This document shows, piece by piece, positions 7,680 through 16,931 of a stretch of DNA of 64,000 nucleotides. Made by a program: the position numbers and the translations under genes. Positions within the stretch are counted from its first letter, which is position 1; each line of letters starts with the position of its first letter. Source of the DNA: JAVJRN01 sp047635055 (GTDB lineage: Bacteria; Bacteroidota; Bacteroidia; Cytophagales; Cyclobacteriaceae); assembly GCA_047635055.1 (NCBI GenBank), contig JBLIIJ010000002.1:30996-94995 (forward strand), given 5' to 3'. Below the pieces are notes generated by a model. It saw only the letters and a list, made by a program, of their open reading frames with translations, searched no databases and had not been told where the DNA came from.

Positions 7680-9861
7680 ATAGATTAAACCAGTAGGAGA
7701 GTTTAATGACTAATGCTCTATTCTTAGTGGTGCTATCCAAAGTGTTATAGTTGTCAGTATAAACGATGAATAAGTCGCTTACTGGTTTAAACCTCCATTG
7801 CAGCCTTGTGTTGACGTTGAAATTGTCAATTTGATTATTATACTGCAGGAAAGTAGTCCAGAATAGCTTATTTGTCATGGTAAGGTCTACCCTTGGGCCA
7901 ATCAAATAGTAATTAGTGCTCCCACTATTGAATTCCAATCTATTATACTCAAAATTCATTTCGATATTCAGGAAGGGCTCAAAGCGGTAAGCTATAAAAC
8001 TACCCATAGAAAGTCGTTTGCCCGTATAAAAACCACCATAACTCAGGTATCCATTCGCACTTAATAGCTTTCTATTGTCTGTTCCTGCATAGATATAGGC
8101 ATTTATCCAGTCGTACCGATTATTGGCGCTCAATAACTCTTCCTCTTTGTCTGTAGGATTAAAGTCATCGATTAGCAATACACTATTTACGTTCGTTCCA
8201 AATCCGAATTCTGACCTATTCAGGAAGCTGAACTCATAGCTCAGTTCTGCATTTTTGTCCAAATTATTAAAGCTTAGATCATTCACAAATTCGAATCTGA
8301 CTTTTGGACCGTGTTTTTGTATTTTCCCTTCTGGGTAAAACGATAACTCTCCACCAACACCGCTAGAATAAATCCCTGTTCTAGGAACAAATCCTACTTC
8401 AGCGTTATAATTTTCACCAATAATGTTTTGAAACCAGAATACGCTGAATTCACGTGTTCGGTAAGATAGGAATCCACCATGTGCAAATGTGCTATTCAGT
8501 TTGTTTGGATCGGATGATCTATGATAAAAGAAATTACCTTCCCAGCGATTATCCTCAGACAGTAGGTTATAATCTACACCGAAGACTCGATTGTATTTTG
8601 AGGTTGAGCTAGCGGTATCACTGTCATCAAAATTCATAGACTGTCGGTTGACAAAAACAGCTCCAACATTTGACCGGCTAAATATTTGCCGCTGAAAAAC
8701 TGCGACAGAATAATTCTGTGATGGCGTATTCAGTTCATCGTCTTTTTCTGTTTGCATACTCAAAGCACCAATACGCCAATCTTCACCAATTTTTCCACTG
8801 AGTCGTGCGCCTCCTAAAATCGGAACTTGTCTGGTCAAACCATCTTCAGTACTTAAAATACCAATTCTTCTACTAAAAAATGGTCTTGCAGCAGGGAATC
8901 CGTTTCTAGCAAATAGATCTTGATTTTCTAGAAAAAACTGCCGTCTTTCAGGGAAAAAAAGTTCGAATCGTTGAAGATTAGTTACTTGTTGGTCTACCTC
9001 CACTTGTGAAAAGTCAGGATTGAAGGTTAGGTCCAGGTTAAGACTGTTGGTTAGTCCAACTTTAGCATCAAAACCTGCCTGAACTTTTGTTTGGCGATCA
9101 GTATTTTCTTCATAATTCTCTGAAGTATTGGCATTGAGGTAAGGAATCAATGAAATGTTTGTTCCTGCTTTTGGAGGTTGCTGATCCCAAACAAGTTTTG
9201 CTGAATAGACCAAGTCAGAACTTCGGTATTGTATAGGCACCTGAATGTAAGAAGTGCGCTCGTTTTGTAATTGATTGTTTCTAAGTGCCTGTATATTCCA
9301 ATTAGATGCTTCGTTGTATCGAAAAGATTTAAATGGAATAGCCATTTCTACGATCCAAAATTCTTCATAGATTTTAGCCTCCGAATACCATTTGTTGTCC
9401 CAGTCATCAGCAACTCCGCCTCCAAGAACTACCAATCCTTCACGCTGGACGTTGAGTGGTGTTACTTGAAAAGTGAACCCATTACTTTGGTCATTGAAAG
9501 AATCGATGTAGATACTGAAATTATCATTGTCTGACCAATCGAAATCTCTTCTAAGTGACCGTACAATTGGCTTATCAGTGGGTAATTTGTAGCAAATAGC
9601 CGCTACATATAAATTATCATCATCGTACGTAACCTTGAATTCTGTCCTTTGGTGGGCGGGTAAGGAATCGGTAGGAAATGTTTGATAAAAATCGCTGGCA
9701 ACCATTGCGTTTTGCCAATCTACTTCATTCAGTGAACCGTCCAGAACAATCTCTGAATAAGCTTTTTTAATGTAGTAGCTAGTGTTCGTTTGAAGATTTT
9801 GTCCTAAAAGGTCAGGCAGAAAAAAGAGTAGAAGTGAGGCTGCTCCTAATAGTTTGTTCAC
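7678..9861 (-). CDS. DUF5916 protein with CBM9-like N-terminal domain
   Basis: A 727-residue exported protein (signal peptide LLGAASLLLFFLPDLLGQ). Residues about 30-230 form a carbohydrate-binding-module-9-like sandwich: IVLDGSLNEVDWQNA, DDDNLYVAAICY, DNDNFSIYIDSFND and WIVEMAIPFKSFR. The rest is the DUF5916 region with barrel-like strands and the conserved block NPDFSQVEVDQQVTNLQRFELFFPERRQFFLENQDLF. Such proteins are common in Bacteroidota and are thought to sit in the outer membrane; their substrate is not established. The upstream TerB-like gene lies 18 bases away in the same direction, so they probably form an operon. It converges with the small gene at 7398. Confidence 0.83.
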   Translation of the reverse strand: MNKLLGAASLLLFFLPDLLGQNLQTNTSYYIKKAYSEIVLDGSLNEVDWQNAMVASDFYQTFPTDSLPAHQRTEFKVTYDDDNLYVAAICYKLPTDKPIVRSLRRDFDWSDNDNFSIYIDSFNDQSNGFTFQVTPLNVQREGLVVLGGGVADDWDNKWYSEAKIYEEFWIVEMAIPFKSFRYNEASNWNIQALRNNQLQNERTSYIQVPIQYRSSDLVYSAKLVWDQQPPKAGTNISLIPYLNANTSENYEENTDRQTKVQAGFDAKVGLTNSLNLDLTFNPDFSQVEVDQQVTNLQRFELFFPERRQFFLENQDLFARNGFPAARPFFSRRIGILSTEDGLTRQVPILGGARLSGKIGEDWRIGALSMQTEKDDELNTPSQNYSVAVFQRQIFSRSNVGAVFVNRQSMNFDDSDTASSTSKYNRVFGVDYNLLSEDNRWEGNFFYHRSSDPNKLNSTFAHGGFLSYRTREFSVFWFQNIIGENYNAEVGFVPRTGIYSSGVGGELSFYPEGKIQKHGPKVRFEFVNDLSFNNLDKNAELSYEFSFLNRSEFGFGTNVNSVLLIDDFNPTDKEEELLSANNRYDWINAYIYAGTDNRKLLSANGYLSYGGFYTGKRLSMGSFIAYRFEPFLNIEMNFEYNRLEFNSGSTNYYLIGPRVDLTMTNKLFWTTFLQYNNQIDNFNVNTRLQWRFKPVSDLFIVYTDNYNTLDSTTKNRALVIKLSYWFNL

Positions 9862-9879
9862 GTTGCTGTAGTACTGAGT

Positions 9880-10287
9880 TTACCGTCTTGGTATGAGATG
9901 AGAATCAGCTATTGAACGCAAATAACTTCTTTTTGTTTGGATACTTGGATCAGAATAAATGTACGCGGATAGATCAGCAATGACACCAGGTTTATATCCA
10001 AGCGCCAGCGCTAGTCTTTCACAAAAACTAATTTCCTTAATGTGAATTTTACCGTCGATTTTCATCAACTGAATAACGTTGAATAAATATTCGAATTTCT
10101 CGTCGGGAGGAAGGTTTTTGACATTTGGAACTGGTTTTGGATTGTCCATAATAAATTCCACCTCATCTTTCGTCAACCCGCTTCTCTGGCCAATGTTATG
10201 AATTAGATCGCTTTCTGCTTCCGCTAAAAAATTGTCAGCCATCGATAAGTGTACAAGAATGCTTATTTGTTCTTCTAAAGGTAACAT
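9880..10287 (-). CDS. TerB-like domain protein
   Basis: A 135-residue all-helical cytoplasmic protein resembling the TerB/DjlA-type helical domain: ISILVHLSMADNFLAEAESDLIHNIGQRSGL in the N-terminal half and VIQLMKIDGKIHIKEISFCERLALALGY in the second half, each with the acidic D-x(n)-E spacing seen in TerB metal-binding repeats. The family is loosely linked with tellurite resistance and membrane stress, but no ter cluster is present here. It heads a probable operon with the DUF5916 gene 18 bases downstream and is divergent from the trp leader. Confidence 0.72.
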   Translation of the reverse strand: MLPLEEQISILVHLSMADNFLAEAESDLIHNIGQRSGLTKDEVEFIMDNPKPVPNVKNLPPDEKFEYLFNVIQLMKIDGKIHIKEISFCERLALALGYKPGVIADLSAYIYSDPSIQTKRSYLRSIADSHLIPRR

Positions 10288-10428
10288 TATAGCAATGTAA
10301 TTTAAAATTCGTGACTTTAACCAAAAGTTGATTTATGAAACTATTAATATTCTCTCAAATTAAAAATCTTTAGAAATAATTTAAATACTATTTGCATTTT
10401 TTTACTTCTTAGAATTAGCTTAGCATTT

Positions 10429-10479
10429 ATGAACAAGACAAGAAACTATTGGTGGTGGTATAATGACAATGCTCAGTGA
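10429..10479 (+). CDS. trpL: trp operon leader peptide
   Basis: A 16-codon frame starting at ATG 10429 and ending with TGA at 10477-10479. It encodes MNKTRNYWWWYNDNAQ: three consecutive Trp codons flanked on both sides by a Tyr codon. It precedes trpE by 80 bases and is followed by an intrinsic terminator, the classical layout for attenuation by ribosome stalling. When charged tRNA-Trp is scarce, the stalled ribosome should favour read-through into trpE. A possible -7 region is TACTATTTG at 10386-10394, which has one base too many for the consensus. Confidence 0.88.
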   Translation: MNKTRNYWWWYNDNAQ

Positions 10480-10486
10480 GTTGTGA

Positions 10487-10496
10487 ATAGCGCTAT
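10487..10496 (+). promoter_or_regulatory. Self-complementary element in the trp leader
   Basis: ATAGCGCTAT is a perfect palindrome between leader-peptide stop and terminator. Its AGCG could also pair with CGCT in the 5' arm of the terminator, so it is a candidate for the antiterminator strand. The alternative pairing is inferred by eye and is only about four base pairs long. Confidence 0.4.
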
Positions 10497-10512
10497 CAAT
10501 AAGATGATATAG

Positions 10513-10541
10513 AACCCGCTTTTTACAGCGGGTTTTTTTTT
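10513..10541 (+). terminator. Attenuator terminator before trpE
   Basis: Stem ACCCGCT (10514-10520) and AGCGGGT (10527-10533), loop of six bases, followed by a run of nine T ending at 10541. It lies 33 bases after the trpL stop and 18 bases before trpE, so termination here would shut the whole operon. Confidence 0.88.
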
Positions 10542-10559
10542 GCTTTATCGAAAATACAA

Positions 10560-11966
10560 ATGATACATTTAAAAACAAGAGAAAAGAAAATATTGGCCGA
10601 TACCATTACGCCAGTGGGTATTTATCTAAAAGTAAGGGATCATTTTGCGAATTCTTTCCTTTTAGAAAGTTCAGACTATCATGGAGACGAAAACAGTATT
10701 TCTTATATATGTTGTTCGCCAATAGCATCCTTCAGCTTAGAAAAGGACTTAATCAAAACAGCTTACCCAAATGGTGAGACATTTGAACTGAAGGTGGATA
10801 AGGAGCTCAGCGTAGTGGACGAGCTAACAAAATTCTCAAAAAAATTCAAACATCACGATAAAAAGCCAGGTCGAATACAAACGGGTCTATTTGGGCACAT
10901 GTCCTATGATGCTGTTGCACATTTTGAAGATATTGAAATAAACAATAAACCTTCACTGGCTAGCGAATTACCGTTGATTAAGTATCAGTTATTCAAATAT
11001 ATTATAGCACTTGATCATTTTAAAAATGAATGTTTTTTGGTTGAGGCTTATGTGGATGAGCCTAATGATGAGGAGTTTAAGCAACTACTCAATGTTGTAG
11101 TTAATCAAAATGTCCCATCTTTCACATTTAGTAAAATCGGGGATACGAAATCGAACTTTACAGATGAGGAGTTTTTGGAAAAGGTAAAGGCCGGCATCAA
11201 GCATTGCGATCTTGGTGACGTCTTTCAGGTAGTTTTTTCAAGACAGTTCCACGCTGCGTTTAAGGGGGATGAATTTCAATTGTATCGTGCATTAAGATCA
11301 ATAAACCCTTCACCATATCTTTTTTACTTTGACTATGGCGGATATAAAATTTTCGGTTCTTCACCAGAAGCACAAATAGTTATAAAAGAAGACTTGGCTA
11401 CTATTTACCCAATTGCCGGAACATTTAGACGAACGGGTAATGATCATGCAGATGCGGAATTAGCGACTAAGTTATTAGAAGATCCCAAAGAAAATGCCGA
11501 GCATATTATGCTTGTAGACCTTGCAAGAAATGATTTGAGCAAAAACGCCGATAATGTGGTCGTGGAGACTTACAAGGAAGTACAATACTATTCACATGTT
11601 ATCCATTTGGTATCCAAAGTATCAGGGAAACTAAAAAAAGATTCTAAGCCGCTAGATATAGTAGCGAGTACATTTCCAGCTGGTACGCTATCTGGTGCTC
11701 CTAAGTATAGAGCGATGCAACTGATTGCTGAATATGAAAATACCGCTAGGGGCTTTTATGGTGGAGCCATCGGCTTTATGGATTTTGATGGAAATTTTAA
11801 TCATGCCATTATGATAAGAACTTTTATGAGTAAAAATAATCAACTGTTTTTCCAAGCGGGGGCCGGAATTGTATCCAAGTCTGATCCAGAAAGTGAAATG
11901 CAAGAGGTTTATAACAAATTGGCAGCCCTAGAAGGTGCGCTTGATTTAGCCCAAAATATAGACTGA
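10560..11966 (+). CDS. trpE: Anthranilate synthase component I
   Basis: A 468-residue chorismate-utilising enzyme that converts chorismate and ammonia (from TrpG) to anthranilate. The N-terminal part carries LLESS at 34-38, the Trp feedback-binding motif that separates TrpE from PabB. The catalytic part holds DLGDVFQVVFSRQF, SPEAQIVI, PIAGTFRRTG, HIMLVDLARNDLS, FPAGTLSGAPK and the glycine-rich GGAIGFMDF, with the end QAGAGIVSKSDPESEMQE. It is the first structural gene after the attenuator and is separated from trpG by one base. It should be regulated both by attenuation and by Trp feedback. Confidence 0.97.
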   Translation: MIHLKTREKKILADTITPVGIYLKVRDHFANSFLLESSDYHGDENSISYICCSPIASFSLEKDLIKTAYPNGETFELKVDKELSVVDELTKFSKKFKHHDKKPGRIQTGLFGHMSYDAVAHFEDIEINNKPSLASELPLIKYQLFKYIIALDHFKNECFLVEAYVDEPNDEEFKQLLNVVVNQNVPSFTFSKIGDTKSNFTDEEFLEKVKAGIKHCDLGDVFQVVFSRQFHAAFKGDEFQLYRALRSINPSPYLFYFDYGGYKIFGSSPEAQIVIKEDLATIYPIAGTFRRTGNDHADAELATKLLEDPKENAEHIMLVDLARNDLSKNADNVVVETYKEVQYYSHVIHLVSKVSGKLKKDSKPLDIVASTFPAGTLSGAPKYRAMQLIAEYENTARGFYGGAIGFMDFDGNFNHAIMIRTFMSKNNQLFFQAGAGIVSKSDPESEMQEVYNKLAALEGALDLAQNID

Positions 11967-11967
11967 G

Positions 11968-12543
11968 ATGAAGATTTTAGTATTAGATAATTACGATTCT
12001 TTCACTTACAACTTAGTACACATTATTAGAGAACTAGGTTTTGCAGAGGAGTTGGATGTTTTTCGCAACGACAAAATAAGTATTAATGATGTAGGGTCAT
12101 ACGATCATATTTTGTTGTCTCCAGGTCCAGGATTACCTAAAGATGCTGGTATTATGCCCGAATTACTTAAAAAATATGCGAGCACTAAAAACATTTTGGG
12201 TGTATGCTTAGGCCATCAGGCAATTGCCGAATCTTTTGGTGGTGACTTATACAATTTGACCAGTGTTTTCCACGGGATTGCGACTAAAAATATTCTTACC
12301 AATGAGGATCCTTTTTTCACCAATATCCCAAAAGAATTTCAGGTTTGTCGCTATCATTCTTGGGCGGTAAAAGGCGAAAATCTCCCAGAAGAATTATCAA
12401 TAACTGCGGTGGATGAGAGCGGAAGTATAATGGCAATAAGGCATAAGGAGTTTAATGTAAGAGGTGTACAGTTTCATCCTGAGTCCATTATGACCGAGCA
12501 TGGCAAGCAAATGATTAAAAACTGGTTAGCAATTCAAGTATGA
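11968..12543 (+). CDS. trpG: Anthranilate synthase component II, glutamine amidotransferase
   Basis: A 191-residue class I glutamine amidotransferase that supplies ammonia to TrpE. Catalytic Cys80 sits in ILGVCLGHQAI, and the His-Glu pair is in VQFHPES near residue 170; SPGPGLP at 51-57 is the oxyanion region. It may also serve 4-amino-4-deoxychorismate synthesis (PabA), as is common when only one copy exists; this window cannot decide. It begins one base after trpE and overlaps trpD by four bases. Confidence 0.96.
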   Translation: MKILVLDNYDSFTYNLVHIIRELGFAEELDVFRNDKISINDVGSYDHILLSPGPGLPKDAGIMPELLKKYASTKNILGVCLGHQAIAESFGGDLYNLTSVFHGIATKNILTNEDPFFTNIPKEFQVCRYHSWAVKGENLPEELSITAVDESGSIMAIRHKEFNVRGVQFHPESIMTEHGKQMIKNWLAIQV

Positions 12544-13532
12544 AAGACGTTCTGAATAAACTGATTAAATATCAAACCTTATCACGAGATGAGGCCTTTG
12601 AAATATTATCCAATTTGGCAACCGGTCAATATAATAACAGTCAAATGGCTGCATTTATGACCGTTTACCTGATGCGTTCCATTCGCGTAGAAGAGCTGGA
12701 AGGTTTTCGAGATGCCATGCTGGAGCTTTGTATCAAAGTTCCCGGAGAAAAACATGATGCCATTGATCTTTGTGGGACGGGTGGAGACGGTAAGAATACC
12801 TTCAATATATCTACAGTAAGTTCATTCGTAGTAGCTGGAGCCGGCCAAAAAGTGGTCAAACACGGTAATTATGGTGTTTCTTCTGTGAGTGGCTCTTCAA
12901 ATGTCTTGGAGCAATTAGGAATTAAATTTTCTAATGATCTAGAAACAATAGAAAACAGTATTGATGAAGCGGGAATTTGTTTTTTGCATGCACCACTATT
13001 TCATCCGGCAATGAAAAATGTAGGACCTGTAAGAAGAGAGTTAGGAATTAAGACTTTTTTCAACATGCTAGGCCCAATGGTGAATCCAGCCTTTCCTAAG
13101 GCGCAGGTTGTCGGTGTATTCAGTTTAGAATTGGCGAGGCTTTATGGTTATTTGTATCAAAATACGGATAAGAGATTTGCGATTGTTCATTCGTTAGACG
13201 GGTATGATGAAATTTCACTTACTGGATCTTTTAAATTAATTACTAACGAAAAAGAGCAAGTCATCAGTCCAGAAGATCTGGGCTTTGAAAAGCTATCAGA
13301 GGCTTCTTTGGCGGGAGGAGAAGATGTACCTTCTGCAGCAAAAATTTTGCTTAATATTTTAAACGACCAGTGTACTAAAGCTCAGAAACATGCGGTATTG
13401 GCCAATGCAGGACTTGCTATTTCAACAGGTAAGCAGATATCATTTGAAGAGGGAATTGTGGAAGCGAAAAGTTCTATTGAAGGAGGAAAGGCTTTTGAAG
13501 CCTTCGAAAAATTTAAGTCAATTAATAAATAG
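12540..13532 (+). CDS. trpD: Anthranilate phosphoribosyltransferase
   Basis: A 330-residue enzyme that joins anthranilate and PRPP to phosphoribosyl anthranilate. The PRPP-binding loop CGTGGDGKNTFNIS lies at about 78-91, KHGN at 107-110, and the anthranilate-site segment FLHAPLFHPAMKNVGPVRRELGIKTFFNMLGPMVNPA follows. Length is normal. Start overlaps the trpG stop by four bases (ATGA). It is separate from trpG and trpC, not fused. Confidence 0.97.
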   Translation: MKDVLNKLIKYQTLSRDEAFEILSNLATGQYNNSQMAAFMTVYLMRSIRVEELEGFRDAMLELCIKVPGEKHDAIDLCGTGGDGKNTFNISTVSSFVVAGAGQKVVKHGNYGVSSVSGSSNVLEQLGIKFSNDLETIENSIDEAGICFLHAPLFHPAMKNVGPVRRELGIKTFFNMLGPMVNPAFPKAQVVGVFSLELARLYGYLYQNTDKRFAIVHSLDGYDEISLTGSFKLITNEKEQVISPEDLGFEKLSEASLAGGEDVPSAAKILLNILNDQCTKAQKHAVLANAGLAISTGKQISFEEGIVEAKSSIEGGKAFEAFEKFKSINK

Positions 13533-13553
13533 CCTTTTAAAAAGGAAGATAAA

Positions 13554-14351
13554 ATGAAGAATATACTTGACGAAATTGTTGAATATAAAAAAACGGAAGT
13601 CGCTAACAATAAAGCCCTGTTTCCAATCAAATTATTAGAAAAAAGCACGTTTTTCGAAGGAGCGCCTGTTTCACTAAAAAAATACCTTCGCCGATCAGAT
13701 AAGGTGGGGATTTTAGCAGAATATAAACGTAAATCTCCTTCCAAAGGCACCATTAATAATAATGCGTCTATTGAGAAAACATCCATAGGTTACATGCAAG
13801 CAGGAGCGTCAGGTTTGTCTGTTTTGACTGATCAGAATTTTTTTGGGGGAAGCAATGACGATCTTGTTACTGCAAGAAAGTTTAATTTTTGTCCTATTTT
13901 AAGAAAGGATTTTATCATTGATGAATATCAGATTATTGAAGCCAAATCTATTGGTGCTGATGTCATACTCCTTATAGCGGCATGTCTGTCACCTGATGAG
14001 ATAAAATCACTTTCTAAGACAGCAAAGTCTTTGGGATTAGAAGTGCTATTAGAAGTACATGATGAAGAAGAGCTTAACCGATCATTAGTTGGAGAATTAG
14101 ATATTATCGGGGTGAATAATCGCAACTTAAAGACGTTTGAAACTGATATCGAAACTTCAAAAAGCTTAGTAAGTAAAATCCCAGATGAATATTTGAAAAT
14201 GTCAGAAAGTGGTCTGAGTAATCCGAAAACAATTGTTGAGTTGAAAAAACTTGGCTATGAAGGTTTTCTAATTGGGGAAAGGTTCATGCAATCAAGTAGA
14301 CCTGACAAAGCATGTGGTGAGTTTATTAAACAAATAAAAGAATTACTTTAA
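13554..14351 (+). CDS. trpC: Indole-3-glycerol-phosphate synthase
   Basis: A 265-residue TIM-barrel enzyme that closes the indole ring from carboxyphenylaminodeoxyribulose phosphate. The family signature ILAEYKRKSPSKG lies at 53-65, followed by GASGLSVLTDQNFFGGS, RKDFIIDEYQI, DIIGVNNRNLKTF and the phosphate-binding SESGL and GFLIGERFM. It stands alone, unfused to trpF. It follows trpD after 21 bases and precedes trpF by one base. Confidence 0.97.
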   Translation: MKNILDEIVEYKKTEVANNKALFPIKLLEKSTFFEGAPVSLKKYLRRSDKVGILAEYKRKSPSKGTINNNASIEKTSIGYMQAGASGLSVLTDQNFFGGSNDDLVTARKFNFCPILRKDFIIDEYQIIEAKSIGADVILLIAACLSPDEIKSLSKTAKSLGLEVLLEVHDEEELNRSLVGELDIIGVNNRNLKTFETDIETSKSLVSKIPDEYLKMSESGLSNPKTIVELKKLGYEGFLIGERFMQSSRPDKACGEFIKQIKELL

Positions 14352-14352
14352 A

Positions 14353-14961
14353 ATGTTATTAAAGGTATGTGGCATGCGGGATGAAGCAAATATCAAGGGG
14401 CTAATAGCGCTAACTCCTGATTTTATTGGCTTCATATTTTACCCTAAATCTAAAAGATTTGTTGGGGAAAATTTTATCATGCCTTTGGTGCCTATATCCA
14501 TTAAGAAAGTAGGCGTATTTGTAAATGAGGCTTTACCCAATCTGTTATCGTTGGTAAAAAAGCATGAATTAGACTTTGTTCAACTTCATGGGAATGAGAC
14601 TGTTGAGTATGTGCAGGAAGTGAAAATGAACGGAATAAAGATCTTAAAAGTGTTTAGTGTTTCTGATGTTTTACCAATTCAATCAATGAAAAAGTATTTG
14701 TCGCTGGTTGATTATTTTTTGTTTGATACGAAAACACCTGAATACGGAGGCAGTGGACGGAAATTTGATTGGAGTATTTTAAAACAATACGACCTCAACA
14801 AACCATTTTTCTTAAGTGGTGGAGTAGCATTGAGTGATGTCGATGATATTCAAGGTTTGAACTTGAAAAACCTTATCGCTATTGATGTCAATAGCAAGTT
14901 TGAAAATAGCCCTGGAAATAAAAATTTAGCATTAGTCAAAGAATTAAAAGTAAAGATATGA
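14353..14961 (+). CDS. trpF: Phosphoribosylanthranilate isomerase
   Basis: A 202-residue TIM-barrel isomerase. It begins LLKVCGMRD with the catalytic cysteine at 6, has FIFYPKSKRFVG, VGVFVNE and QLHGNE, and the second catalytic region LFDTKTPEYGGSGRKFDW, then FLSGGVALSDV for phosphate binding. It catalyses the Amadori rearrangement before TrpC. Start is one base after trpC; its stop overlaps trpB by four bases. Confidence 0.96.
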   Translation: MLLKVCGMRDEANIKGLIALTPDFIGFIFYPKSKRFVGENFIMPLVPISIKKVGVFVNEALPNLLSLVKKHELDFVQLHGNETVEYVQEVKMNGIKILKVFSVSDVLPIQSMKKYLSLVDYFLFDTKTPEYGGSGRKFDWSILKQYDLNKPFFLSGGVALSDVDDIQGLNLKNLIAIDVNSKFENSPGNKNLALVKELKVKI

Positions 14962-16154
14962 TCGAATTGGAATCAGAATATCTGGTAGATAAAAGAGGGT
15001 ACTTTGGGAACTTCGGTGGCGCATTTATACCGGAAATGTTGCATCCAAATATTGAAGAGCTTCAATCTAGGTACTTGGAGATTGCTAGTAGTGAAGAGTT
15101 TATAAAAGAATTTGAGCTCTTATTAAAGGACTATGCTGGTCGGCCAACACCACTTTATTTAGCGGAGCGAATGTCTGCACATTATGGGGCTAAAATCTAT
15201 TTGAAGCGAGAAGATCTTTGCCATACGGGAGCGCACAAGATCAATAATACTATAGGACAGATTTTGGTGGCGAAAGCTTTGGGTAAGAAAAAAATCATTG
15301 CAGAAACAGGAGCAGGTCAACATGGCGTGGCAACAGCTACTGTTTGTGCGCTAGCGGGTTTGAGTTGCATTGTGTACATGGGGGAAGTTGATATGGCAAG
15401 GCAGAAGCCAAATGTGGAAAGAATGAAAATTCTTGGCGCAGAGGTCAGACCAGCTACTTCTGGGAGTAAGACTTTAAAAGATGCTACTAATGAAGCCATG
15501 CGGCATTGGATTGCTAATCCCGATGATACGCATTATATCATTGGGTCTGTTGTAGGACCTCATCCATATCCTGATATGGTAGCAAGATTTCAGTCTGTGA
15601 TTAGTGAAGAAATTCGTTGGCAGCTAGAGAGTAAGGAAGGTAATCCTTTACCTGATTACGTTTTTGCATGTGTTGGTGGAGGAAGTAATGCGGCAGGAGC
15701 ATACTACCATTACTTAAATGACCCTTCTGTGAAACTAATAGCTGCCGAAGCGGCAGGTCTAGGAAATGAAACAGGCAAATCTGCCGCAACGACCGCACTG
15801 GGCACGCCCGGAGTGCTCCATGGAAGCAAAACCTTACTTATGCAAACGGAAGATGGGCAGGTAGTTGAGCCTTATTCCATATCGGCCGGATTAGATTACC
15901 CAGGGATCGGTCCTTTTCATGCGCATTTATTTGAATCGAAAAGGGCACAATTCGTTGGCGTTACTGATGAGGAAGCCATGCAAGCAGGTATTTTTTTAAG
16001 TAGAACAGAGGGAATCATTCCCGCAATAGAAACAGCCCATGCAATAGCTGCTCTGGATCAATTCAAATTCAAAAAAGACGAAGTAGTAGTCATCAATGTT
16101 TCTGGCAGGGGAGATAAAGACTTGGACACATACATCAAATGGGGAAAGTATTAG
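14958..16154 (+). CDS. trpB: Tryptophan synthase beta chain
   Basis: A 398-residue pyridoxal-phosphate enzyme that condenses indole with serine. The PLP lysine is Lys94 in LCHTGAHKINNTIGQ; the phosphate-binding loop GGGSNAAG is near 236; GRGDKDLDTY is at the C-terminus. NFGGAFIPE at 18-26 and AETGAGQHGVA are family signatures of the TrpB1 type, the form that pairs with TrpA. Overlaps trpF by four bases and precedes trpA by three. Confidence 0.98.
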   Translation: MIELESEYLVDKRGYFGNFGGAFIPEMLHPNIEELQSRYLEIASSEEFIKEFELLLKDYAGRPTPLYLAERMSAHYGAKIYLKREDLCHTGAHKINNTIGQILVAKALGKKKIIAETGAGQHGVATATVCALAGLSCIVYMGEVDMARQKPNVERMKILGAEVRPATSGSKTLKDATNEAMRHWIANPDDTHYIIGSVVGPHPYPDMVARFQSVISEEIRWQLESKEGNPLPDYVFACVGGGSNAAGAYYHYLNDPSVKLIAAEAAGLGNETGKSAATTALGTPGVLHGSKTLLMQTEDGQVVEPYSISAGLDYPGIGPFHAHLFESKRAQFVGVTDEEAMQAGIFLSRTEGIIPAIETAHAIAALDQFKFKKDEVVVINVSGRGDKDLDTYIKWGKY

Positions 16155-16157
16155 ATC

Positions 16158-16931
16158 ATGAATAGAATAGATCAAGCATTTGCTGAAAGAAAAAATCAGC
16201 TATTAAATGTGTACTTCACTGCTGGATTTCCAGCATTAGGCGATACCGTGGTTATTGCGGAAAGGCTACAAGAAGCAGGCGCACATATTTTGGAAATCGG
16301 GTTACCCTATTCTGACCCCATCGCAGATGGTCCTACGATTCAAGAAAGTTCGAATAAGGCCATAGCTAATGGAATGTCTCTGAAAGTGCTCTTCGGCCAG
16401 CTGGCTTCACTAAGAGAGAAAGTGAATATTCCTGTAATATTAATGGGTTATTTGAATCCAATTATTCAGTTTGGAATAGAAAAATTTTGTGAGAAATGTG
16501 CAGAGGTTGGTATTGATGGGCTTATTTTGCCTGACTTACCAATGTATGAATATGAAAATATTTATAAGCCCATATTCGAAGTTCATAATCTGTATAATAT
16601 CTTTTTAATCACACCTCAAACATCAGAAGCGAGGATTAGGAAAATTGATGACCTGTCGAATGGGTTCATATATATGGTGAGCTCGGCAAGTATCACTGGT
16701 GCTAAAAATGACATCTCCGAGGATCAGATTAAATACTTCAATAGAATAAACGGGATGAATCTTAAAAACCGAAGACTCATTGGTTTTGGGATCTCAAATA
16801 AAACAACTTTCGATTCGGCTTGTCAGTACGCCAGTGGTGCAATCGTGGGAAGTGCTTTTATTAAGCACATAAGTGAAGATTCATCAAAGCAATCAATCAA
16901 TAAATTCGTACATCAAATTTTAGACAAATGA
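16158..16931 (+). CDS. trpA: Tryptophan synthase alpha chain
   Basis: A 257-residue TIM-barrel subunit that releases indole from indole-3-glycerol phosphate and channels it to TrpB. The catalytic pair is Glu46 and Asp57 in LEIGLPYSDPIADGPT; GLILPDLPMYE carries the loop acidic residue; YMVSSASITGAK and GFGIS bind phosphate. It overlaps the following DAHP synthase gene by four bases, so aroF belongs to the same transcript. Confidence 0.97.
   Translation: MNRIDQAFAERKNQLLNVYFTAGFPALGDTVVIAERLQEAGAHILEIGLPYSDPIADGPTIQESSNKAIANGMSLKVLFGQLASLREKVNIPVILMGYLNPIIQFGIEKFCEKCAEVGIDGLILPDLPMYEYENIYKPIFEVHNLYNIFLITPQTSEARIRKIDDLSNGFIYMVSSASITGAKNDISEDQIKYFNRINGMNLKNRRLIGFGISNKTTFDSACQYASGAIVGSAFIKHISEDSSKQSINKFVHQILDK

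Noticed and set aside
10386..10394. TACTATTTG as the trp promoter -7 box
   Set aside because: It has three bases instead of two between TA and TTTG and no -33 element; too weak to list as a promoter.
13382..13786. 134-residue minus-strand open frame over the trpD-trpC junction
   Set aside because: Antisense to two well supported trp genes, with serine-rich shadow composition.
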